NCBI GenBank assembly: GCA_002803225.1
Contig: NXFV01000663.1
Span: forward strand, 1 to 25,505
DNA from: Gamarada debralockiae
Lineage: Eukaryota; Ascomycota; Leotiomycetes; Helotiales; Hyphodiscaceae
DNA: 25,505 nucleotides
Reading direction: 5' to 3'
The notes beneath the pieces were generated by a model. The model was not told where the DNA came from and did no database searches. It saw nothing but the letters and a program-made list of their open reading frames with translations. The position numbers were made by a program, and so were the translations under genes. Every line of letters starts with the position of its first letter. Position 1 is the stretch's first letter. Of this stretch, positions 9,199 through 22,104 are shown in pieces.

Positions 9199-9420
9199 TA
9201 AAAATAAGTTAATATTATTAGTCTAGTTATTAAGTTTATTCTATCTTAGTATCTTATTTACTCTTCTTTTATTACTAGCTACTCTTTACTTATTAGTCTT
9301 TAGCAGAGGTTAAAGTTATATATTATAAGGAAATAAGGTAAAATTAAATTACTATAGGTTTAATATTAGTCTTACTATATATAATAATAGTACTTATAAG
9401 GGACTTACAAAGATTTGCCT
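9199..9420. other. Short AT-rich spacer between frames B and C
   Basis: RIP-like sequence with no supportable frame, repeat or terminator. It ends near the unusual GC-containing string CCTTCCCCGGAAG at 9418-9430. Confidence 0.4.
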
Positions 9421-10413
9421 TCCCCGGAAGTTTTATTACGATTTGAATTTAATACTCTATTGTGATTTTATATTTATACTAGTTACTCTTAAACAGTTTT
9501 ATCTCTTACTCTCTACTAGTATATTACTAGAATTCTTAGAGATCTTATTACAGGATATCTACTCGCGAAGCCTTAATAAAATTAGACTATTATCTAGGGA
9601 GGGTTTTAGCTTCTCATTAAGGGCCTTTATTATCTTCTAACGTCTAATTTGTTACTATTAATAAGCTCCTCTTTATAATACAGCTATTTCGATAAAAGAA
9701 AGTTTCTAATCAGGAAACTATTATTAGTAGATATTAAAAAAGTCTATAATAGTAGATATTAACTTATCGATCTTAAAAAGCTCCTCTTTAGTCTCAGGGA
9801 GTACTAATATTTTATCCTCTATAAGATCGTTAAAGTCTAAATTAAGTTTCAAAACAATAAATATTATACCTAGGTTAAAGAATCACAAGAGATAGATTAT
9901 AATCCTATAGTTCTAATCCGTCTGCCACTTCTCTAGATAGTAGCTATCTAGTACTAGCTAATAAATATTAATATATATAAAGTACTATAGATATTCTAGC
10001 TTAATAAGGCTAAAGTAAATAATATTAGTAAGAGGATTTATAGAAAACTTTATAGAGAGAGGGCTAATTTAAATGTATTTTGCTTTTACTCGAGATCCTT
10101 AAGAAGTAATAACGCTCGTAGCCCTTAAATATAAGGAGATCTATATAAATATAGCGTCCTAGTAGACCTCTACTACGCAATAGTTTAAAGCAGAAGACTA
10201 AATCAGATTCAGTATCTTCTAGATTAGAGTTAGCAACTAACGAAGTATTAATATACCTTAATATAAGGATATAGAATCAACGCAAGATAATAAAGTAATA
10301 TTAGGATAAAGTAAGTACTTTAATAAGTAAAAATAATATCGATATCTTTAGAATAACTAATAATATAAAGGAGAAGCAGGGGGGAAGAGCTTCTAATAAA
10401 TAGAACGCTTTTA
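9421..10413 (+). pseudogene. Relic reading frame C, family unknown
   Basis: This frame has the same phase as frame B (1 mod 3) and covers about 330 codons. The second half, from about 9643, is the better part: YSYFDKRKFLIRKLLLVDIK, later KRIYRKLYRERANLNVFCFY and YKYSVLVDLYYAIVQS, then a Gln/Arg-rich end (many TAA/TAG). It is strongly basic. It may be the C-terminal part of B across a degenerate spacer, or a separate gene. The first 70 codons are doubtful because another plus frame (9443-9640) is stop-free there. No domain was recognised. Confidence 0.35.
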
Positions 10414-10811
10414 TAAGTATACTAGCTATCTATATATTTTATTTCTACTAGTTATATATTTATATTTAATTTACCTATATATATATTACTCTCCCTAGGT
10501 AAAAACTATTAGTTATTAGTATTCCTCTCTTATTCAAAGACAAAACATATAATATTCCTCTACTATTCTTAATTAGTTAATTATAATATTATATATATAC
10601 AAAGTTTTATAGCTTGCAGTAAGGTACTATAGATAATCTATTGACTTTACTATTAGTAAGTAAATCTATATTAGATACCTAATCTAGCTATATTATATTC
10701 TATAGTCCCTAGAGAACTTATTACTAGTAGACCTATTAATATAAGTAATCTTAAGTTCTCAGTTAAGTTTACTAACTTCTCTTCTACCTATCTATTATAT
10801 ACTACAAATAT
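10414..10811. other. AT-rich spacer between frames C and D
   Basis: Dominated by TA-rich runs (ATATATATAT, TTTATATTTA). Bases 10620-10810 show a partly open plus frame in a different phase from D (reads VPRELITSRPINISNLKF). That could be an upstream exon, with TTGCAG at 10613-10618 resembling a 3' splice site, but the support is weak. Confidence 0.35.
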
Positions 10812-13800
10812 TTGGCCTCTTCTCTCTTTGAAATCGCTTATAAAATAGACTTACTAAAATATATAGTATTTAATGTCTTAGAGACACTATATAAGACCTT
10901 CAAAGGTCAAGAAATTTATACTATCTTTTTTATCCTAAAGAAACTCTCTTATAATAAATATCTAGTTATAGTAAAGTTCTATAGAGGATATTTCGTACAC
11001 TTATTTCAGATCTCGATAAGTACAAGTCTAATAGTATATTAGTATACTAGTATCTTAGAGTACCTAGATTAGTTTTACAAATAGATACTAGAGTATAATA
11101 TCCGCTATTCTACTATAATTATTAGAGTTAATTACTAGCTTCTACCTAAGTCTAACAGCTTTGATATTATAGAAGATATTATAGATTTTTAGAAATAGTC
11201 ACAAAGTAAGCTCTATAATTATCTCTAGAGCTCTATACTCAGTATTAAAGCCGACCTATCTAAAGTAATTATATATAGAGATAGTATAAGAGAGTACCTA
11301 GTAATTTATTCTAGATTTAGCTAACGGATTATATATATTAACATAGTAATTACTATATACCTAGTTATTAATCCACGAGTAATTAGAGAGAATTAGAAGT
11401 ATTATCCTTCTGCCTTAGAAAACTATATAAGGGCTATAGAGTTAAGAAAGATAGTAATATCTATGTTTTCTCTAGAACGACTAGAATTAGGACCTTTACT
11501 AGCGTAGTAAGTTCGTATAATAGAGTTTTTTAGAGTATATAAAAGTCTTTTATAGATGAAGTCTATAGAGAAGGTACCTTACCTATTAATTTTATATAGA
11601 GACACTAATCATATAATTCCTATTTAAAGAAGTATCTAATTTAAGAAAGAAGTAAAGAGACTTAGTATTAGAGATATTATATTATATATTAAGAGGGGTA
11701 GAGAATATAGCTTTAATAAAGAGACTATCTTAGAGACGCCTTAGCTCGCTAAGATACTAAAAAAGGTTATAAAACTATAGCTATAATAACTAAGATAAAC
11801 GCTAATTATTATAAGCTTTTACTATTTATTTATCTCTACTCTATAGCTCAAAGTTCTAAATAGAGCTAGGGTTAGATATATTATTAATAGTATTAATTAT
11901 ATAAGTATAGTATAATATAAGTATCTTTCGTTAAACGTATTTATTAGAGTAATAGGGTCGGAGAGCTATTTAAGCCCTATTACTACTATTCATAGGATCT
12001 TATCCTTTAAAAACCCGTAGATCATAAAGAAAACTTAATTAGAAAGTAGACTAAGAATTTTTTAGTACTTATCCAGAAGCTAGACTATTACTTTCCACCC
12101 ATCCCAAAGTATCCTTATAGGCCAAGATAATAATATAGTAACTACTTCTTTCCTCTATATTATTAGGATATACTCTGGAGTCTTCTAGTCAGGAGAACCC
12201 TAAGCTTACTTATAGTAGCCCTAGCGCAAAGCTAGTTAGTATTACTATAATTACCTTATATACCTTACTTACTTTAAGACTTACTTTCAGCCCTCTTTCT
12301 ACTATTACTACTAGACTTTTATCTTTATAAGTTATTATACTAGGAAACTACTAAAAGCTCCAATCCGATTCCCAGCCATTTAAAGCTACTATTAGTTAGT
12401 CTACTTATCTCTGCTTATACTATTCGAGTTTCGACTTAGTCCTTTGTATATCCTTTATACTATTAACTTAAGAGCGTAGTTCTTCTTCTTTAATATTTTG
12501 TCTTATAATATTAATAATATACTAACTGTCCTTTAGAGTTATAATATACTTAAAGAAAATCGTTATAGCCTTAGCAGTAGCTTCCTCTATTATATCTTCG
12601 AGTTATAGAGGAGAAACATTTAATAATTAGCGAAGAAGAGACTTTAGAGATAGTAGGCGCTAGATTATAAAGATTAGTTCTATACCAAGAGTTATAATAT
12701 AGGTACCGACTATATTTTCAGAAAATAATAGCTATAGGATAGTTAGAACAAAGTCCTCCCCTTTAAGTATTCTATAGAGTAAGAATAGGAATTTCCTATA
12801 ATATTAGTTAATCTAGTAATAATTAGTAACTCTTCAGCTTACTAGTTATATATCTTCTTAGCTCGTTTCTTCTTACTAACTACGCCTTTTATTTTAGGTA
12901 TTCCGGAGCTTAAGTATAATAGTAGAGATAATAAGAGTAAACGTAGTAGCAAAGTAGATATTAGAGGTAGAGGCAAAGGTAGAGATAGGCCTAGTTACGA
13001 GAATACTATATACAACGGTTTTTAGACTAGCCCATAGCTTACTATATTTACTTCTTTAACTAGATCTTCGAATAGATTATTATAGATAGTAATATTTATT
13101 CTGTCTTCAAGTTAGTAGGGTTACAATTAAGTACAAAGTTTATAAGAGTAAGAGTTACTCTCTAGTAGTAAGCCAAATAACAGCTACTATTACCTAAAGA
13201 TAAAGGAGTAGTATATTAAGCAGCGCCCTAGCTACTCTTACTTCTATAATCTTCTCTAGTAACTCTTTTAGGAACAAGACTATCTTCTTTTAGTTAATAT
13301 TAGAACTAAGGACTCAAGCTATCTTCTCTATAGTAATATAGATTTACTCTAAAATAAGCTAGAAGTAAGAAATCCCTATTTCTATAAGCTAGCGTACTTC
13401 CTTATTAAGTATTTAAGTATACTTGCCTATAACTCGGAGTATAGAAGCATTAGTCACCCTATCTAGGGAAGTATTAGTGACTAAAGCGACCTTAAGGGCA
13501 GAGGCAACCTCTATATAACTCTAGCGTACTACTATGATTTAGGCTCTAATACTATCTATATTTCGTCGACTTCGGGTATTTTTAGACTATTATTAATAAA
13601 TAGATAGAGATTTTATAACTTAGAATTATACTAGTACTCTAGGGATAATATATACAAATAATTATCTAATAGAAGAGAAGGGGAATAGAGTATACTAGCT
13701 CGATAGCCTTACTTAAAGTCAGTTATTCTACTGTCTATCCTAAGCGTACTTGAAAACTTATAGTTATTCTCTAAGAATATCTTAATATATATTATTAGAA

Positions 13801-14075
13801 ACCTCTGATACTATATATTCTGCCGCCCCTATATCTCCCTTAACTACTAACTACGCCCGACTTCCTATAGAAGCAGACTACTTATCTAGATTAAAGAGCT
13901 TTTAGACTATTAGGTTATCTAGCTCAGGTTAATAGCTAGCTTACGATAATCCTCTAGACGTTTTATATTAACTTTTATTCTTTCCTTTTATAGAGACAAT
14001 AGCAAACTATAATATTCGTCTAATCTATATAAATTATAAGTACTACTCTAGTTAATAATCGGCAAAGGAAGTTAA
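10812..14075 (+). pseudogene. Relic reading frame D, about 1,090 codons, family unknown
   Basis: A plus frame (0 mod 3) is first stop-free for 76 codons (10812-11042), then continues through TAA/TAG stops to a dense stop cluster after 14075 without needing a frameshift. Landmarks are LKKLSYNKYLVIVKFYRGYF near the start, KYYPSALENYIRAIELRKIV (near 11400), RLRIFQYLSR with TITFHPSQSILIGQDNN (12040-12130), and a basic patch RGRGKGRDRP (12963-12992) preceded by SRDNKSKRSSK. It ends DNSKL, SSNLYKL, IIGKGS. Its length suits a large enzyme or polyprotein, but no helicase, RT, integrase or tyrosine-recombinase motif could be identified. The alternative phase at the start carries roughly twice the stop density. 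Confidence 0.45.
12963..12992 (+). other. Arg/Gly-rich basic segment within frame D
   Basis: Codons AGA GGT AGA GGC AAA GGT AGA GAT AGG CCT encode RGRGKGRDRP, following a Lys/Arg/Ser-rich stretch. Such RG-rich linkers often bind nucleic acid. This is a local compositional observation and does not identify the protein. Confidence 0.5.
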
Positions 14076-14521
14076 GTTACCTAAATTTAATAGCCTTAAT
14101 TATAGAGGGACACTGTTTATAGGTAGTCTTATAAGCTGTGTACTATACCCGAACTATATACTAAATATATCTATATCAAAACTCGACTTACGTATAGTCA
14201 CACATAATTACTAACTAGTTATAACAAACAGTTATATACTAAATATAAAGGATTAGGATACAAAAGAACTAATAGGCCACTAAAGACAAAGTAAGGCGAA
14301 TAGAGAGTAGTCGCCTCGTTTTAAAGCTGGCCTTTTATATATGTTTAATATTAGTTGTTTAAGCAACCCAGGACACACAGTCTAGGCCTAGGTTTATACA
14401 CTATATTCTTTGGATTTAGCTAGAAGTCTAGTCTATTCCGCGGAAGATCACCCTGTATAATTCAAGGATCTGCCGTTTCTGTACTATAAGCTGCTACAAT
14501 ATATAGGATTCATATCTCTAT
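14076..14521. other. Spacer between frames D and E, less RIP-mutated
   Basis: Bases 14200-14480 keep many CA/TG dinucleotides (CACACAT, AACCCAGGACACACAG, GGAAGATCACCCTG), unlike both flanks. They contain a repeated TATATACTAAATATA (14155-14169 and 14233-14247), a 6-bp stem AGGCGA...TCGCCT and the palindrome CTAGGCCTAG (14382-14391). This could be promoter DNA for E, a solo LTR remnant, or non-repeated DNA spared by RIP. A CXXCXXXC string at 14471-14494 is in phase with E but too little to call a zinc finger. Confidence 0.4.
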
Positions 14522-17500
14522 CTATAGTTTATATAAACGTCTTTCTAGGGAAGATAAAACCTAGTTAGATCGCTATTAAATATATATAAAAGATCTAAAA
14601 CAGTCAAAAACTACAAAAAGTAAAATCGAGTTTTATTATATATTAAAGATAAGTAAAAGATAAAAATAGTAGTATTAAGACAGCTACTCTCTTTATCCCC
14701 TTGTAGTAATAAAGTAATATTGATTCTAGCTAAACTCCTAAATTATAATTTCATATAATATCTAGATAAGGAAACTCAAATCTTATATTAAAATAAACCC
14801 TAAATAAATATTAAACTTATAGTTAATATCTTTTATATAAATATACTCAAGTTAATATAACTATAACTTAAGAAAGAACGAGTTTACTCTGGATTATAGG
14901 ACTTAGGCCCCCCTCCCCCTACATTAGTACTTATTTATACTATTGAAAAAGCGAACTATTTTGTATTTAAGGTACTAAGACCTACGTCAGTACTATAGTT
15001 TTTTATAGACCCTCTTTAATCCTTTGTACTTTTATAGTAAGTTAAAACCTAATCCTGGATATTCTATTAGACTAAGTATCTATATCCGCCAAAGTACTAG
15101 CTAGTGTTTTAATAGCAAGTCTTCCTAATTCAGTAAAGAATAGCAGGCTTCTTTATACTTTAGTAGAGGAGCATCGTTGTAATTTAGCAAGCTATTTTCA
15201 ATATCTAAGTCTTTGCTATAGGTATAGAGACCTTATAATCACTAATATAAGTCGAAGAAGAAAGATATAATAATTGATATTACTCTATAGGGGACTTAGT
15301 AAGTAAATACTAATAAGTTAAGTCTAAGCCAGGTTCTTGCTCCTTCTAGGGTAAGTAGGTACTATCGTTCGTAGCTAGGGTTCTAGTACTTTGGAATAGC
15401 CTAACGTTTAATATAGCGGCTTTTACTAGGAGTAGATTAAGTCCCTAAACTAATATTATATTTAGCAGCGGAGACAAAGGCATTTAGCTAAGACTCTTTA
15501 ATAAATTATTAAGAAATTCTAATTTTATTAGCCTAATATATCTTAAAACAGTATAGATAAACTTACTATTAAGAGAGAGCCTATTATTCGGGGGAGTTAG
15601 TTCTATAATACTACTCTAATCGAGAGTCTATAGAGAATCCGTAGTATTCGGGTTAGTAAAGGTTCCTCCGAAATACAATTACTATATTAGTAACTAGAGA
15701 ACCTACAGAATTTATCTCGTAATATCTATCTATATATCTTATTAAAAAGGGGTCTTTAAAAGACTGGATTTAGTATTACTACTTACTAACAGAGATATAA
15801 TATAATTAATCCTATATAAGTAAAGTAAAAGAGATATAATAGCAAGAATCCAACTAATAGTATAAGTAAGAGCGCTCTACCTAAGAATATAATAAGTATA
15901 TCTTCGTTCTCTTTTACTAAAAATTTTTAAAGGGATTCAACTATATATTAATTCTTCGCTATTATTTTCTGCTATTTACTTTAAAGTATAAGCTTTCTAT
16001 AGATAGAGAGTACCTAGTAAGTTATATTCTACTATAAAAAGCGAAAGAGTTATAATCTTCTAAGCCTTTATAGAGCCTTTATTAGCAGCGATTATAAAGA
16101 TAATAAAGAGTATCCGCAGTACTACTATAAGCTAATAAAACCAAATCCAATAAACCCAACATAGACAATTAGATTCAGTATAGTATTGCTATAAAAATAC
16201 CTACTTAGATAGACCCTAATTAGGTCAATATAGCTTTTCGAAAAGAGTAAGGTAACTTACTTAGTGAATAATTATTAGATTGCCTACTAAAGAGAGAAGT
16301 ACCTCTAGAGCAGTTTTATTAAAAGGAATAGAGTATATAAGAAAAGGGATACTAATAACAAAAAGGATAAATCCTAATACTATCTTAATAACTACTAAAA
16401 TAGCTATCCCTCGAAATTCCCACTTAGTAGATATAGTAAACTTAAATATAAAGGTATATATGTTTTCGGCTAGATAGAGATAAACTACCAAATTACAAAC
16501 TATTAACAAGGGCTTTATAATAAAAACCAGGCAAAACCGAGGTAAAATCAAGGTATTACAATAGCCGAAGAGGCGAATAACTAAGTAAGAACCTAAAGCT
16601 AGTAGAATTAGAATATAATATAAGAATATAGAAGAGTATTATCTAATGGACAAACTACTTAAGAAGAACGAGATAAGGTAGTATATACAGTTGGCCTCGT
16701 TCTATTGGATGTCCCTATATATTCTTACTAGGTACTACCTTTCTATAGATATAATATAGAAACGATAATATAAACAATCTTTTATTAAGACTTATTCTGA
16801 TCTAGTGCTATAGCGATCCTTAAGAAAGATGCGAAGTTATATTATAAATATATAATTAGTAAAACTAATAGAAACAGCTGGAAGCTAGTATGAATTTAAG
16901 GCTAATCTTACTAGGGGTTAAAAGTTGGCCCTAAATTCAGTAAGAAGCCCAAACTTCTCTCTTCTCTTATACTCCTTTATATTAGATACAGCATGATTCC
17001 TATTGAATACAACTTTAACGTCTGCTCAGAGAATACTTAGTACTATCTTAATTATTATATAAAGACTATAATACAATTCTTAATAATAGTTAATAGTATA
17101 CCGTATACTATTCATTTGATTTTCAAACTATTTCGCTGCCGTTATAATCTTATATATCATAAGTATAAGATACATTATTCAATCCCTCACAGTATATCTA
17201 TAAAGGCCGTCTCTTAGTCGAAGCATTCAATTATCACTAGTATTCAACAGTTATACAACAAGTGCTTCTTTACTAATACTAGGTACAAACTCGTAATCTT
17301 ATAAACTAAGTAAGTAATTAAGGTATTATTATCGTTGAAAACTAATCTAGTTGTAAAGTTAAAGTTTCCTAGGAATCGGATTATAGTAGTAAGGTAGTCT
17401 TAAATCTAGTCACAAACGACCTGCCCGATACTCCACAACTATTAATTAACGAGCCTCTAGCAAAACGCTAGAAATCTTTCTATAATAAGCTAATACTTCT

Positions 17501-19021
17501 AATACCCAGTACTACTTTTATACCTTAGACGTCCTTTATTTAAGATACTTAGAAACGGTACCTATTAGTAGTTCTTCTAGAACATAGTACTATGTTTGTA
17601 CCTTAAAAAGCAAAAGTCGAGGCTTCTATTTATAACGTACAAGAAACGTACAAATTTGCGATTAATAATAGTCGACTAAAGTATAATAGAGTACCTTAGT
17701 TAGCACTAAAACTAGATAGGTCTTCCTAAGTAAAACAATAAGATCCTTATATCCTTACTACTACCTCGGTCCCTTGCGCTCTACTTAATATAAAGAGGGT
17801 AAAACGTATAGCGTAGCGTATTGAGTCTACTACTCGAATTATACCAAAAGCGATTAACTAGATAGCGAAAACTAAAAAGTATAGTTTAACCCTAGAAGAC
17901 CTATAGACAATCCTTTGTATAGCCTTTTCGCCCGGTAATATATCTTCTATATAATAGCGAAGGGACGTTAATAAACTACCTGCTATCTTAGTAATTATAA
18001 AAAAAGTCCTTTGCTATATAGATAACCTCAAGGATAAGTCCAGGACCTTTCGATAAGCAGAGGCTATCTTATGAATAATTGTATATACTTTAATAGAAGT
18101 ATCTATAGTTATAAAGGAGGCCACTAATAATCAAGTGAGGCTAATCGCTAGTATTCTGTATATCCCGCTAATATTAGAAGGTCGATAACTAGATAGGTCT
18201 ATTAGTAGATAGGGGGATAGACTAGCTACAGTAGTATTATAGTCTTGCTTGCTTCTAATATTAGATAATAGCAAATCTACCTAATTAAAAGGGTCGAGAG
18301 TTAGTGCTCTATCTTATATTAGATAGGTTATAAAGCAGTCTATTAGAAGAACTTATTAACAATATACTATAGTCGATAAATGTGGCGAGATACCTCTGTA
18401 TATACTATTTTAAGTTGTCTTTCCTATAAGCGCTAGAGAATTTATATCGCTCTTAAGCTCTAAAGTATACTAGAGAGACTTACCAGCCCTAATAAGTATT
18501 CCAGGTATAATTAAGATTATAATAGCCCTATTAGATAGCTGCGCGAAGTCAGTTTGATCGACTATAAGAATAAGTAGAGTTTACTAACTATTATCTAATG
18601 TAGGCGGGAAATAGTTTACTATACCCTTGGGTACTCAAACTTATACCTAGACAGGTTCGATTTAGCCCTCATTCCAGAGATAAACATATTAAGAGCAGAA
18701 ACTCTATACTACTAGACTAAACCCTAACTTACCTTAAAAGTAGCTATAGGTCCAATAGTATAAGGCGACTAGGCTCTCCTAGACGCTATACTTAGCGAGG
18801 TACGTTACTGTGCCCTACAGGATATATAAATAAGATCTACTAATAGTAAAGATAAGATCCTCTTAATCCGCAAATAATAAGAGCTAAATACTATAGGAGA
18901 CAACGAACTTGATGTTAACGATAATAAATATAGTATTAAGGCAAATTTCGATGAATTATTCTATACAAGCTATACTATACTTACTCCTACTTATTAGTAA
19001 TAATTAGGAGATCTAAAATAG
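14522..19021 (+). pseudogene. Relic coding region E, about 1,500 codons over several phases, family unknown
   Basis: The first and longest phase (2 mod 3) runs 14522-17100. It reads LQDLGPPPPTLVLIYTIEKA (14897-14956, one TAG read as Gln), YFVFKVLRPTSVL, LLRESLLFGG, and a 65-codon stop-free stretch at 16280-16477 (KGIEYIRKGILITKRINPN). Phase then appears to change to 1 mod 3 (17101-17390), 0 (17337-18560: VLNLVTNDLPDTPQLLINEP, RDLPALISIPG) and 2 (18540-19021: TLGYSNLYLDRFDLALIPEI, NELDVNDNKYSIKANFDELF). These could be introns, frameshifts or more than one gene. The end is acidic. The opposite-strand 96-codon ORF at 16261-16551 is a hydrophobic shadow of this frame. No family was recognised. 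Confidence 0.42.
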
Positions 19022-19440
19022 ATTTATCTTCTACTTTGATATCAACTTCCCTTATAATATACATTATTGTTTTCAGATTTAATACTTCCTTATTTAACTT
19101 TAGATTGAATCCCTAACCTTATATAGGAATTATTTTTGCTTTTAAACTAATAGTCGTAGTATTTAGACTATAGATTCTTAGTATATTGTATTTCTTGCCT
19201 CTAGAACTCATCTTGTCTTTAGTTAGTTCGAATAGTTCTAATCTATTAGATTAAGGCTAAGTACCTTCTTGTAACTAAGTATATTAAGGAGTGGTTTAAT
19301 AGCACAAGGTATTCCCAAATCTATATAATTTTTTGTCCTCTTTTTCTTACTAGCTTTAAATTTAGCCTTTTAAAGCTATTTCCTTAAGTTCTATAAAATA
19401 TCGTTAATTTTTTTTATATTCTTTAGACTTCGCTAAGAAA
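19022..19440. other. AT-rich spacer between E and F
   Basis: T-rich in its second half (TTTTTCTTAC, TTTTTTTTAT near 19340-19420), with nothing coding that could be supported. It may hold the 3' end of E and the upstream region of F. Confidence 0.4.
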
Positions 19441-22104
19441 AACGAGGCTCGCTGGCATTAGTTATTAAATAGTTATCTAATCTACTACTAGAGATAGCTA
19501 TAGAGTCAGGAGAAGGGAAGATAGATAAGATTAAAGATAATAGTTAGTAGTTAGTAGTAGTGTTATACAAATAGCTCGTAGTCCCGCTCTAGAGCAATTC
19601 TAGTCTATAAGTTAGCGCCTAATGTCTTATATACTATAAGGGGAACTTTAACTTATAGTACTCTCTCTATATCTTTGCTTTAAATCCTAGAAAAACAAGA
19701 TTATATTTAGAAGGCTAAGTAAGCTCGTGTTATGTTATATAACTCAATGTAATTTGGCCAAAGATTAAAGGCTTTGTATCCTTAGGCAGCAAGGGAAAAT
19801 CTTATATTATATAATAACTAGAGTAAAGAAATCAGTAGATATTATTTATTCCTAGCTATAAAATACTATATTAAATAAATTAATTACCTATTAGGCCTTT
19901 ATAAATTCCACTTAACTAATCTTACTTCCTAGTTAGGTTTTATAATAATTCCTAAGAAGTATTTCGAGGCGTACCTATTATTAGTACATAACTAGCAGTA
20001 ACCTTAACGAATCGTTCTAGTTCTTTATATTATAACCTAGGAGAAACAAGCAAATTTGCGATTACTAGAGATCTTAGCTAGTATATATACTAATTAATAA
20101 TAGAGGTCAAACTAAGGCCGTTTCCTATATAGCTTTGATCTTAGTACAGCCTTAGCTTCTAAGCTACAAATAGTTTAGTATATCCTCAAGCTCTTTAATC
20201 TCAACTTCTAGAGATAACCTTATAAAGCTTCTAAGTACTTGTTTTTTTAGACCTCTCCTTATAAGCTTTTGATTAAGCTATCCATATAAAATTCTGTCTT
20301 ACATAGAAGATATTAAGTATAGTACTAGGGTTTACTAATAAGGGTAAATTCTAAAGTCAGATATATAAAAGCGGCTAAAGACTAACCTAGGAATAGAACG
20401 TAAAATAAACTAAAAGAGTATTTATAATATCCGCGTAGAAATAGTTTATAAATTAATATTTGAAATATACCCTGACCCTTAACTAATAAGTATATATACT
20501 CCTTTATTTAAATTTCTACTATTAATAGGTAGTAGCTAATCTCTATATTTTACCTCCTAAATAGTCCTCTAAAATATTTGAAAGGCTAAGGAAAAGGGTT
20601 AAATATATCTAAGGTTAAGGCTATCCTAAAACTTAAGAAATACAAAAGTTTATTAATATACTTTAAAGAAAGGGAGTTACAAAAGAGCAGCTAGTCTTCT
20701 AAGACTATAACTCTACTGAGTTTAACCTAAGGATCCTAAGTAAATTTCGAATTCGAAGAAACGTACAAAATATTAGTATAGACCTAGGCTTAGTCTTATA
20801 GTAGAAGATTAATATTAACTAGTACCTTAGTAATATTAACAGAATTATTTACTTAGAAAGCACATTAAATAGTATATAAGATTAGATTCTAAGTTAAGCC
20901 CAAGTATAAGTTTATTTTAACACCTAAAATAGTCAAAGCTAACCTCTTACTAGTGAAGTTAAAGGCAACTTTACTAGTTTTCCTAAGCTAGAAATATAAA
21001 AAATTTAAGTCTTTACTTATAGGCTTATAGAAGAATTTACTAATAAAGACTTGAAACTATTCTATTTCAAATATAAGTATTATAAACTAGATAATAAAAC
21101 TAAGTTTAGAATTAGTAGAAATCTTAGCTTAATCTAAGATTAAAGTATATCTCCTTAAGTAGTCTCTTAGAGTAGAAATTTAAAGTAAGTAAGAGGTTAT
21201 AATAGAGATAGAAAGGGATATAGGGAAGGAACTCTAGAGAGTTAGAAAGAGACGTTAAGTTAAGGATTTTCGTTTAATATATTAATCCGAGATTACTTAA
21301 AAGTTTTATAAATTAATTATTCTTATTATACTAACTTAATATCTATTAATTCTTATTTAACCCCGCGCTCTAATAAGTAAGAAGAGTAAAAACTAGATAC
21401 TTAGTTCTTCTATAGTAGGGAATAGAGGCTATATAGTTTCGATCTTAAATAAATTTATAGATCCCTTAACTAGTTGTTTTACTAATATACTTTAATATGC
21501 CTTTATCACCTACTTAGCCCCTTTCTAGACGATCTCCTTATTTAAGCTCTATCAAAGAACACTAAGCTACTAGATTCTTATTTCCTACTAAAGTATAAAG
21601 TTTATAGTTTTACCCCTCTAAGAGAAGTCTTTTATATATACTTCGCTTTTACTACTATTAGCTATTACTAAAAGCTCTATATAATTATCTGTACGCGGTT
21701 TAATAACTAGAAAATATAGGCGATATAAGGGATATAGCTTTTTACTATAAGCAAGCTTTAAGTATTATAGTCGAATTTACTCTAGTATTAATTTGTACTA
21801 ACTCTTTGAAGAAAATTATAAGTTCCTCTTTAGAGATAATATTATTATTATTATATATACCACTGAAAATAGTTAATATAAGGCTACTACCGTTTCGATG
21901 CCTATAAAACTCAAATGCCTTTACAGAGATCTAAGCTCCTCTACTAAAGCTACTATTACTTTATTACTAGGTATTTTAGAGAAAACGATTAGAGACGAGT
22001 AGAAAGACGCCCTAGAATATCCTATGGATACTAAGTTTAATGATATATAGACTTTATGGGGCAATGATTTCTGATTAAGGTTATTTGAATATATATATTT
22101 ATAA
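19441..22104 (+). pseudogene. Relic reading frame F, about 885 codons, family unknown
   Basis: One plus frame (1 mod 3) is followed from about 19441 to a TAA at 22102-22104. Landmarks are KYYIKQINYLLGLYKFHLTN with IIIPKKYFEAYL (about 19860-19980), SKVKAILKLKKYKSLL (20610), ELFTQKAHQIVYKIRFQVKP (20840-20900), a basic and acidic helical stretch EVIIEIERDIGKEL (21195-21240), and a hydrophilic end VSMPIKLKCLYRDLSSSTKA, LEYPMDTKFNDI. The section after 21600 is also fairly open in a second phase, so phase assignment there rests on composition. A 48-bp repeat (21357-21404) lies inside, which raises the chance that two elements meet here. No known domain was seen. Confidence 0.4.
21357..21404 (+). 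repeat. 48-bp dispersed repeat, copy 1
   Basis: It begins TTAACCC and ends AACTAGATACTTAG. It aligns without gaps to 23077-23124 at 41 of 48 positions; four of the seven differences are C/T or G/A transitions clustered near the left end, as RIP would make. Flanking sequence on either side of the two copies does not align by eye. Confidence 0.75.

Noticed and set aside
9443..9640. 65-codon open plus frame rich in Leu/Phe
   Set aside because: No start context or continuation on either side; a neighbouring phase continues into relic C. The composition is what T-rich DNA gives in any frame.
10613..10630. TTGCAG string as a proven 3' splice site for frame D
   Set aside because: A six-base match in AT-rich DNA with no matching donor or branch site. 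It is kept only as a remark in the spacer entry.
16261..16551. 96-codon hydrophobic open frame on the minus strand, resembling a small membrane protein
   Set aside because: It is antisense to the stop-free hydrophilic plus frame of relic E at 16280-16477, which is in phase with more than 800 further codons. The hydrophobic look is what the reverse complement of Lys/Asn/Ile-rich codons produces.
21524..21538. TTT CTA GAC GAT CTC, reading FLDDL, like the reverse-transcriptase YLDD box
   Set aside because: It is out of phase with frame F, and the surrounding codons lack the other RT motifs (no LPFGL upstream, no LIYS or LG downstream).
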